Assembly: GCA_026399445.1 (NCBI GenBank)
Contig: JAPLRA010000246.1
Location: forward strand, 1-10,631
Direction of reading: 5' to 3'
Source of the DNA: Sulfuritalea sp.
GTDB lineage: Bacteria > Pseudomonadota > Gammaproteobacteria > Burkholderiales > Rhodocyclaceae
Length of the DNA stretch: 10,631 nt
Shown here one piece after another: positions 5,871 to 10,631 of this stretch. Below the pieces are notes generated by a model. That model made no database searches. It saw only the letters and a list, made by a program, of their open reading frames with translations, and was not told the origin of the DNA. A program made the position numbers and the translations under genes. The number at the start of each line of letters is the position of its first letter. The first letter of the stretch is position 1.

Positions 5871-6166
5871 ACTCCACTACGCTCGAACTTGCCCTCAAGA
5901 AACAGCGGCTCCAAATCGCGGGCGAAGCTTTGCGTACCGACTTTGCTCGTCACGCGGCAGGGCTTGCTCCCGCGTTCGCCGGCGCAGACTATGCCGTTGA
6001 AGGCGTCCGCTGGATGCGGCGCAACCCGCAGATAGTCGTTGCCGCCGCGGTCGCGGTGCTGGTGATTCGGCCGAAAGCTGCCTGGCGCTGGGCGCGCCGC
6101 GCCTTTGTGGGTTGGCAGGCATGGCGCAAGTTGAGTGATCTTCTTGAGCGCCGACTGCCGGCCTGA
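5867..6166 (+). CDS. YqjK-like small protein
   Basis: A 99-residue protein begun by a GTG that overlaps the stop of the YqjE-like gene. An in-frame ATG is not available near this point, and the overlap supports the start. It is Arg/Ala-rich, with an N-terminal basic helix (ALKKQRLQIAGEALR), one hydrophobic segment (about residues 55-67, PQIVVAAAVAVLVI) and a basic C-terminal part (WRWARRAFVGWQAWRK). The composition, size and position fit the third member of the yqjD-yqjE-yqjK cluster. Sequence conservation in this family is low, so the assignment leans on gene order. Function is unknown, and membrane association is likely. Confidence 0.8.
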   Translation: MNSTTLELALKKQRLQIAGEALRTDFARHAAGLAPAFAGADYAVEGVRWMRRNPQIVVAAAVAVLVIRPKAAWRWARRAFVGWQAWRKLSDLLERRLPA

Positions 6167-6195
6167 TCCTTAATTGACATCATCCCGATTCGTTG

Positions 6196-6217
6196 TTGAC
6201 GCAACATTGACGCAACA
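6196..6217. repeat. Perfect 11-bp tandem repeat
   Basis: TTGACGCAACA occurs twice head to tail (6196-6206 and 6207-6217) in the 87-base gap between the YqjK-like gene and the next gene. The period is about one helical turn. Each unit begins with a -35-like TTGAC, but no matching -10 box is visible downstream, so it may be an operator-like element or chance. Confidence 0.6.
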
Positions 6218-6253
6218 TCGGCTGTCGCCGGCGCGAGCTTGCGCTAGCCCCCC

Positions 6254-6607
6254 ATGACTCAGTTTCGACCGCGCGGCGAAGTCAAGGAAGTCACTCGCCA
6301 GGTTGCCGTTGCAACCGGAATGCGCATTTCGCCCAGCCTGATGCAGAAGATACTTGCCGCGCAGAACCGCGAGCGCAAGCAACTGCTCGGTGAAATGGTC
6401 AAGGTGCGCGGCCTCATGCCGCTGCTGATGAAACCCCGCAACGGCGAGCGATGGACCTCAGCCGAGCGAGCCGACCTGCGGGGTCAGGTGCGGGCTCTGG
6501 CGCACCTTTCTCCTTATCTGGTGGTGATGGTCCTGCCGGGGTCCTTCATCGTGCTGCCAGTGCTCGCCTGGTGGCTGGACCGTCGCCGGCAGAATCGCGA
6601 CGCCTAG
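6254..6607 (+). CDS. LETM1-like small membrane protein, uncharacterised
   Basis: A 117-residue protein with a basic, soluble N-terminal part, a conserved-looking LRGQVRALAHLSP segment, and one hydrophobic helix (about residues 87-106, YLVVMVLPGSFIVLPVLAWW) followed by LDRRRQNRD. The SPYL...LPG...LPxLAWWLDRRR pattern recalls LETM1-like segments and is found in small betaproteobacterial proteins of unknown function; this is recalled resemblance, not a search result. The ATG at 6254 lacks a clear Shine-Dalgarno because the preceding bases are a C run, so the start is less certain than the frame. It is separated from the yqjDEK-like cluster by 87 bases and faces the ClpX-like gene, whose 3' end lies 108 bases away. 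Confidence 0.7.
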   Translation: MTQFRPRGEVKEVTRQVAVATGMRISPSLMQKILAAQNRERKQLLGEMVKVRGLMPLLMKPRNGERWTSAERADLRGQVRALAHLSPYLVVMVLPGSFIVLPVLAWWLDRRRQNRDA

Positions 6608-6715
6608 CCGGGGCAAAAGCACCTCCCGACTTTACGCCGCCGCCGCCTCTTTCACCATCGCCAAGCGGCGCGCCGACTGGCGGCCCGATCCGCAACGACG
6701 AGCCGCGGTGACCAC

Positions 6716-7726
6716 TCAAGCAACAGGCGGAGAACGGGTTCCGATGAATCGGGCGTTTTCGAACAAGGAGGCGATTTTGACCTGCCGCACCTCGGGGTGG
6801 TCGGGCACCAGGTAGATTACCGGCGTCAGCATTTCCTCGAAAATCCCGCGCAGACTGCGCGCACCAACCCTGTATTCCATCGCGAGATCGGCGATTTGCT
6901 CGAACACCTGCGGATCGATGATCAGTTCCACCCCGGTGTTCTGCAGAATCTGGCAGTACTGACCGTAGATCGAGTTCTTTGGTTCGGTCATGATCCTGAC
7001 CATCATCTCGCGTGAGAGCGGCTTCAGGGACGCAACGATCGGCAGGCGACCTGCAAATTCCTGGATCAACCCGTACTCGAACAGGTCGGTCGGCTTGACG
7101 CGTGCGTTGAGGCGATCGAGCAGTTTCTGGTTATCTTCCTCCGACGTGGAGATGAAACCAAAGGAGCGGGTCTTGGAGAGGATATCGTCAAGCCCGACAA
7201 ACGCTCCGCCGCAGATGAAAAGAATCTGCGTCGTGTCGATGTAGCGCGTGTCCTTGATCTTGACCGGCACGCCCTCCATGATCTTCAACAATGCGTGCTG
7301 AACGCCTTCGCCGGAAGTCCCGCGCGCCTGGCCGCTCTGGCTGCTGATGGCTTTCAGCTTGTCGATCTCGTCGATGAATACGATGCCGCGCTGGGCACGC
7401 CCGATATCGCCCTCGGCCTTGTCGATAAGCCGCTGCAGGATCGCCTCGATTTCTTCATTGACGTATTCGCTCTGCGCCAGCGAGGTGGCATTCGCCGTGA
7501 CGAAGGGCACCTCGAGCACCCGGGAGAGCGTCTCGCACAGCAAGGTCTTGCCGGTGCCGGTCGGGCCGACCAGAAGGACATTGCTCTTGACGATTTCCAC
7601 CTCGCCGGGCACAGCGAGTTCAATCTTCTTGTAATGGGTATAGACGGCGACAGCCAGTTGGCGCTTGGCTTCATCCTGGCCAATGACGTGCTGGTCAAGA
7701 AATTTGACGATCTGGCTCGGGGTCAT
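6716..7726 (-). CDS. ClpX-like AAA+ ATPase lacking the zinc-binding domain
   Basis: A 336-residue protein homologous to the AAA+ core of ClpX: YVIGQ-like HVIGQDEAK (13-21), Walker A GPTGTGKT (54-61), Walker B IVFIDEID (115-122), arginine-finger segment QEFAGRLP (222-229) and sensor 2 GARSLR (288-293). ClpX itself is about 420 residues with an N-terminal zinc domain. Here an in-frame TGA (7742-7744) five codons before the ATG shows that this domain is truly absent. The pore loop reads EYVN (87-90) where ClpX has GYVG. The RKH substrate loop is missing, with the insertion shortened to KIKDTRYI. The ClpP-contacting IGF tripeptide is FGF (189-191). It is therefore a ClpX paralogue with altered substrate handling that might still dock a ClpP-type peptidase. 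No clpP is adjacent. It is convergent with the small genes to its left. Confidence 0.9.
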   Translation of the reverse strand: MTPSQIVKFLDQHVIGQDEAKRQLAVAVYTHYKKIELAVPGEVEIVKSNVLLVGPTGTGKTLLCETLSRVLEVPFVTANATSLAQSEYVNEEIEAILQRLIDKAEGDIGRAQRGIVFIDEIDKLKAISSQSGQARGTSGEGVQHALLKIMEGVPVKIKDTRYIDTTQILFICGGAFVGLDDILSKTRSFGFISTSEEDNQKLLDRLNARVKPTDLFEYGLIQEFAGRLPIVASLKPLSREMMVRIMTEPKNSIYGQYCQILQNTGVELIIDPQVFEQIADLAMEYRVGARSLRGIFEEMLTPVIYLVPDHPEVRQVKIASLFENARFIGTRSPPVA

Positions 7727-7923
7727 GATGGAAATCTGCTGTCATGGGTCGAAAAGGGGCAGGCGCTAGATTACCAGCATGAGTCGGGGTTCTGCGAGCC
7801 CATTTCAACCCGGTGACAGGCCCCGCCGCCTCGGCCAATCGGCTCCTGATTTGATGGGCGGCATCAATTTGGGGAAAGGGGCTTCTCGCTGGCTGCCGAT
7901 CGGGAGTGTCCCGCCAGCGCGCC

Positions 7924-7964
7924 AAAAGGAAAGCCCCCGGAGGCCGAAAAACCGCCGGGGGCTT
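7924..7964 (-). terminator. Rho-independent terminator of the tRNA-Met gene
   Basis: On the - strand a 10-bp perfect GC-rich stem (AAGCCCCCGG with CCGGGGGCTT; 7955-7964 paired with 7931-7940) is followed by TCCTTTT. It lies 8 bases beyond the tRNA 3' end and is a good intrinsic terminator for that transcript. Confidence 0.85.
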
Positions 7965-7972
7965 GGTATTAC

Positions 7973-8049
7973 TGGTGGTGATGAGTGGACTTGAACCACC
8001 GACCCCCGGATTATGAATCCGATGCTCTAACCGACTGAGCTACATCACC
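7973..8049 (-). tRNA. tRNA-Met (CAU anticodon)
   Basis: The - strand folds as a complete 77-base tRNA with encoded CCA. The acceptor stem GGTGATG/CATCACC is perfectly paired, followed by A73. The D arm is GCTC..GAGC. The anticodon stem TCGGA/TCCGG holds loop TTCATAA, with anticodon CAT at complement of 8013-8015. The T arm GGTGG-TTCAAGT-CCACT has one terminal G-T pair. The G1-C72 pair rules out the initiator tRNA, which has a 1-72 mismatch. A CAU anticodon can also belong to lysidine-modified tRNA-Ile2, which cannot be fully excluded by eye; elongator Met is the more likely call. It has its own promoter and terminator. Confidence 0.93.
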
Positions 8050-8055
8050 GCAAAG

Positions 8056-8092
8056 GGGCGGAATTATCCCCGCCGCACGCTTGCCTTGTCAA
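8056..8092 (-). promoter_or_regulatory. Sigma70 promoter for tRNA-Met
   Basis: On the - strand TTGACA (complement of 8087-8092) and GATAAT (complement of 8063-8068) are separated by 18 bases, which is close to consensus. Initiation would fall near 8056, about 7 bases before the mature tRNA. The bases after the -10 box (CCGCCCC) form a GC-rich discriminator, as is usual for stringently controlled stable-RNA promoters. Confidence 0.75.
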
Positions 8093-8121
8093 GGTAAGCC
8101 CCTGTAAGCGACAATTGAACC

Positions 8122-9279
8122 ATGAACATCGATGTCGTGATTGTAGGGGGTGGCTTGGCCGGCTTGGCCCTGGCGGCGGCTTTGCGGCGCTCGGCCTTGT
8201 CGGTGGCATTGGTCGAGGGCAAGGCGCCAGGCTTCCCCGAAGGATGGGATGCGCGCGTTTACGCGATCAGCCCTGCCAACGCGCGCTTTCTCGGTGCCGT
8301 GGGCGCATGGAGCCACATGGACGCGACGCGCATGGAGGCGGTGCGCGCCATGGAGATTCACGGTGACGCCGGTGGCCGGCTGGATTTCACGGCCTATGGC
8401 AGCGGCGTGTCCGAACTGGCCTGGATACTGGAATCGTCGCTGATGCAGCGCGAGTTGTGGGAGACGGTCAAGCGCCAGGGCAATCTGAGCCTGCTGTGCC
8501 CGGCGCGCCCGCAAGCACTGTCGTTTGAAGCCGATGCGGCCCGCTTGACGCTCGACGACGGCCGTACGCTGGTAGCGCGACTGATCGTGGCGGCTGACGG
8601 CGCCGACTCCTGGACACGCTCGGCGGCCGGCGTCGACGTGCGCTTCGACCCCTACGACCAACTGGGCGTGGTGGCCAACTTCGCCACCGAACTGCCGCAT
8701 CACGGCACGGCTATTCAGTGGTTCCGCCCGGACGGCGTGCTCGCCTGGCTGCCGCTTCCCGGCAACCGAATCTCGATGGTGTGGTCCGCCCCGGAAGACC
8801 GTGGCCGCGAGTTGCTGGCGCTGGATCCGGCCGCGCTGTGCGCCCTGGTGGCCGCGGCTGGCAATCAGCGCTTCGGCGCGCTGGAATTGATTACTGCGGC
8901 GACGGGCTTCCCGCTGCGCCTGATGCGGGCGCCAAAAACAGTAGCGCCGCGACTGGCATTGATCGGTGATGCAGCGCATACCATCCATCCGCTTTCCGGT
9001 CATGGCATCAACCTCGGCTTTCAGGACGCGCAGGTTCTGGCCTCCGTTCTGTGCGACAAACCGAACCATGTGGATTGCGGCGATCTGGCACTGCTGCGAA
9101 GCTACGAGCGGGCGCGCAAGGAGGAAGTAGTGACTTTGCAGACAGTGACTGATAGTCTGCACGACCTTTTTGGCCCTGCCGCAAGCTCATTGCTGCGTCT
9201 GCGCAATTTTGGATTGAACCTCACCAACACTTTGCCGGTCGTAAAGAACTTGCTGGTTCGCTACGCGCTAGCGTCATAA
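8122..9279 (+). CDS. UbiH/UbiF/COQ6-family FAD-dependent hydroxylase (ubiquinone biosynthesis)
   Basis: A 385-residue class A flavoprotein monooxygenase of the UbiH/UbiF/VisC/COQ6 family, which hydroxylates the aromatic ring of ubiquinone precursors at the membrane using FAD, NAD(P)H and oxygen. Visible motifs in order are the dinucleotide-binding VIVGGGLAGLALA (6-18), DARVYAIS (43-50), the DG motif IVAADGADSW (155-164), and the GD motif LIGDAAHTIHPLSGHGINLG (280-299). The length is normal and no residue looks damaged. The regiospecificity (C1, C5 or C6; UbiH, UbiI, UbiF or the broad UbiM type) cannot be told from sequence by eye, so no symbol is given. The start MNIDVVIVGGG lies close to the tRNA promoter on the other strand, and no strong Shine-Dalgarno is seen. 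The dsbC gene follows after 33 bases. Confidence 0.92.
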   Translation: MNIDVVIVGGGLAGLALAAALRRSALSVALVEGKAPGFPEGWDARVYAISPANARFLGAVGAWSHMDATRMEAVRAMEIHGDAGGRLDFTAYGSGVSELAWILESSLMQRELWETVKRQGNLSLLCPARPQALSFEADAARLTLDDGRTLVARLIVAADGADSWTRSAAGVDVRFDPYDQLGVVANFATELPHHGTAIQWFRPDGVLAWLPLPGNRISMVWSAPEDRGRELLALDPAALCALVAAAGNQRFGALELITAATGFPLRLMRAPKTVAPRLALIGDAAHTIHPLSGHGINLGFQDAQVLASVLCDKPNHVDCGDLALLRSYERARKEEVVTLQTVTDSLHDLFGPAASSLLRLRNFGLNLTNTLPVVKNLLVRYALAS

Positions 9280-9312
9280 ATCGCTGGCGTCCTGATTTTT
9301 CCTGGAGACTTC

Positions 9313-9993
9313 ATGAAACTACCCCTGCTTGCCGCCGCCCTGGCCTGTGTGTCCCTCGCTGCCGTCGCCGATGAGGCCGATGTAAAGAAAACCGTGGAGG
9401 CCAAGCTGGGCAAGATCGAAAAGATCGTCAGGTCACCCATGGCCGGGATCTGGGAGGTTACGGTGGATGGCCAGATCGTCTATGCCGACGACAAGGGCGC
9501 CTACCTGATCTTCGGCAACCTGCTGGAAGTGAAAACGGGCAAGAACCTCACGGCGGAGCGCCAGTTCAATGCCCTGCCGCTCGAACTGGCGGTGAAGCAG
9601 GTTCGCGGTTCCGGGAAGAACGTCATGGTGACCTTCGAAGACCCCAACTGCGGCTATTGCAAGAAACTCGCGAAAGACATCCTGACCTTGAAGGACGTGA
9701 CGGTCTACACCTTCCTTTATCCGGTGCTGGGCGATGATTCCTACGAAAAGTCAAAGGCGATCTGGTGCGCGCCGGACAAGTCGAAAGTGTGGACGGAATG
9801 GATGACGGCAGGCAAGGCCTTGCCTGCCGTTCCAGCCAAGTGCGACATCAGCGGCCTCGACAAATCAGCCCAGCTTGGCCGCAAACTGCGCATCAATGGC
9901 ACGCCGGCGATCTTCTTCACCGGTGGCGAGCGCGTCGGCGGCTACATTCCGGCAGCGGAAATCGAAAAACACTTCGCGCCTGCCGGCGGCTGA
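9313..9993 (+). CDS. dsbC: Thiol:disulfide interchange protein DsbC, periplasmic disulfide isomerase
   Basis: A 226-residue periplasmic protein. Residues 1-19 are a Sec signal peptide (basic K2, hydrophobic core, AVA cleavage site before DE). A DsbC-type N-terminal dimerisation domain follows (about 20-80), then a linker helix and a thioredoxin-fold domain. The active site is CGYC at 113-116 in the setting FEDPNCGYCKK, and the cis-proline loop is GTPAIFF (Pro198). Cys152 and Cys177 correspond to the structural disulfide of E. coli DsbC. The enzyme shuffles wrong disulfides and is kept reduced by DsbD. A ribosome binding site (CTGGAG) lies 6 bases before the ATG. The gene is 33 bases downstream of the hydroxylase gene and is probably co-transcribed with it. 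Confidence 0.95.
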   Translation: MKLPLLAAALACVSLAAVADEADVKKTVEAKLGKIEKIVRSPMAGIWEVTVDGQIVYADDKGAYLIFGNLLEVKTGKNLTAERQFNALPLELAVKQVRGSGKNVMVTFEDPNCGYCKKLAKDILTLKDVTVYTFLYPVLGDDSYEKSKAIWCAPDKSKVWTEWMTAGKALPAVPAKCDISGLDKSAQLGRKLRINGTPAIFFTGGERVGGYIPAAEIEKHFAPAGG

Positions 9994-10093
9994 ACCGCGT
10001 CATCCCGCCTTGTGTGCGGTGCTGCACCGCGACAATCCGGGAACAAAATTCGGCGTACTATAGATCTCAAGAATCTACGAATAACGTGGATCA

Positions 10094-10127
10094 AACCCGG
10101 GGTAGCCGCTCCGGGTTCCTGTTTTTT
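10094..10127 (+). terminator. Terminator-like hairpin directly before the formate dehydrogenase gene
   Basis: AACCCGG (10094-10100) pairs with CCGGGTT (10111-10117) around a 10-base loop and is followed by CCTGTTTTTT (10118-10127). This has the form of an intrinsic terminator. It ends exactly where the next gene's Shine-Dalgarno GGAGGAG (10128-10134) begins. It may terminate the dsbC transcript, or act as a leader attenuator if the promoter lies upstream. Confidence 0.7.
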
Positions 10128-10141
10128 GGAGGAGATCGATA

Positions 10142-10631
10142 GTGCAAGTCACACGACGGCAGTTCTTCAAGGTCTGCGGCGCCGGTCTGAGCGGGTCTTC
10201 CATCGCGCTGATGGGATTCTCACCCACCTCAGCCCTGGCGGAGGTGCGCAGCTACAAGCTCGCCCGCGCCACGGAAACCCGCAATATGTGTCCCTACTGC
10301 TCGGTGAGCTGCGGGGTCCTGATCTACACCACGGGCGACAAGTCCAAGAATTCGAAAGCGGACATCATCCACATCGAGGGCGATCCGGACAATCCCGTGA
10401 ATCGCGGCACGCTGTGCGCCAAGGGCGCCGGCCTGCTCGACATGGTCAAGAGCACCAACCGGATCAAGTTCCCGGAAGTGCGCGAGGCCGGCAGTAACGA
10501 GTGGAAGCGCATATCGTGGGACGAGGCGATCACCCGCATCACCACCCACATGAAGAAGGACCGCGACGCCAACCTCATCGAGAAGAACGCTGACGGCGTC
10601 ACGGTGAATCGCTGGAACACCACCGGTTTCC
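10142..10631 (+). CDS. fdnG: Respiratory formate dehydrogenase (FDH-N/O type) catalytic subunit, N-terminal part
   Basis: The first 163 codons of the large molybdopterin subunit; the gene runs off the right edge. GTG at 10142 is preceded by GGAGGAG at 7-base spacing. Residues 4-10 (TRRQFFK) plus a hydrophobic stretch form a Tat signal peptide ending near ALA (31-33). Cys50, Cys53, Cys57 and Cys92 (MCPYCSVSCG and TLCAKGAG) form the [4Fe-4S] site near the N-terminus, which passes electrons from the molybdenum centre. The segments IEGDPDNPV, ISWDEA and EKNADGVTVNRW closely match E. coli FdnG/FdoG. The enzyme oxidises periplasmic formate and feeds quinone through the beta and gamma subunits, expected downstream. 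In this family the catalytic residue, often selenocysteine (UGA), lies near residue 196, just beyond the window. Confidence 0.93.
   Translation, partial: MQVTRRQFFKVCGAGLSGSSIALMGFSPTSALAEVRSYKLARATETRNMCPYCSVSCGVLIYTTGDKSKNSKADIIHIEGDPDNPVNRGTLCAKGAGLLDMVKSTNRIKFPEVREAGSNEWKRISWDEAITRITTHMKKDRDANLIEKNADGVTVNRWNTTGF

Noticed and set aside
6451..6711. 86-residue + strand frame overlapping the LETM1-like gene
   Set aside because: It is a Pro/Ser/Gly-rich low-complexity product with no ribosome binding site, overlapping a more plausible membrane protein frame.
7727..7923. Hidden small gene or second tRNA between the ClpX-like gene and the tRNA terminator
   Set aside because: I saw no cloverleaf, no frame with a ribosome binding site and no repeat in this stretch.
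8089..9162. 357-residue open frame on the - strand opposite the FAD hydroxylase
   Set aside because: The + strand encodes all UbiH-family motifs; the antisense product is Arg/Gln/His-rich, as expected of a codon-bias shadow.
10081..10095. Possible FNR-type site before fdnG (ATCAA half-site at 10090-10094)
   Set aside because: Only one half matches TTGAT-N4-ATCAA; the other half agrees at 2 of 5 positions, and no well-placed promoter accompanies it.

Overview
The window looks like a chromosomal segment of a GC-rich betaproteobacterium, probably of the Rhodocyclales. That placement is an inference from a yqjD/yqjE/yqjK-like cluster, a UbiH/UbiF-family hydroxylase beside dsbC, and a Tat-exported respiratory formate dehydrogenase. 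No rRNA or species-specific marker is present to confirm it. About half of the window (1-4944) is an accessory island; the rest (4947-10631) is ordinary housekeeping sequence.

Accessory half. The window opens in the istA-side end of an IS21-family insertion sequence (1-140). Its outer tip runs directly into the reading frame of a large DNA methyltransferase gene, whose natural 5' end is lost or displaced. That gene is a fusion of a cytosine-C5 methyltransferase domain and a Dam/D12-class N6-adenine methyltransferase domain. In the cytosine domain the catalytic cysteine of motif IV (PCQ) reads tyrosine (PYQ), so this half is predicted to be inactive. A 140-residue protein of unknown function follows 12 bases later. 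Next comes a tightly spaced pair: a TIR-like (DUF1863/ThsB-type) protein and a 208-residue protein with one N-terminal membrane helix. This pair is the best candidate for a defence module, with a TIR enzyme or sensor coupled to a membrane effector. The TIR gene has a strong ribosome binding site in front of an ATG that is out of frame with the TIR body, which points to a frameshift, decay or recoding.

Junction. A complete exodeoxyribonuclease III gene (4156-4944) is followed two bases later by an orphan 39-codon 3' end of a different exodeoxyribonuclease III gene (4947-5066). The two tails are clearly diverged. The simplest reading is that the island entered the resident xth gene, brought its own complete copy, and left the resident 3' end as a scar marking the island's right border.

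Housekeeping half. Four small genes follow on the + strand: a DUF883/YqjD-type anchor protein, a YqjE-type holin-superfamily membrane protein, a YqjK-like protein translationally coupled to it, and a LETM1-like small membrane protein. Convergent to them is a ClpX-like AAA+ ATPase that lacks the N-terminal zinc-binding domain. A tRNA-Met(CAU) gene lies on the - strand with a near-consensus promoter and a strong terminator. After it, on the + strand, come a ubiquinone-biosynthesis-type FAD hydroxylase, dsbC, and the first 163 codons of the formate dehydrogenase catalytic subunit. A terminator-like hairpin sits directly against the ribosome binding site of that last gene.
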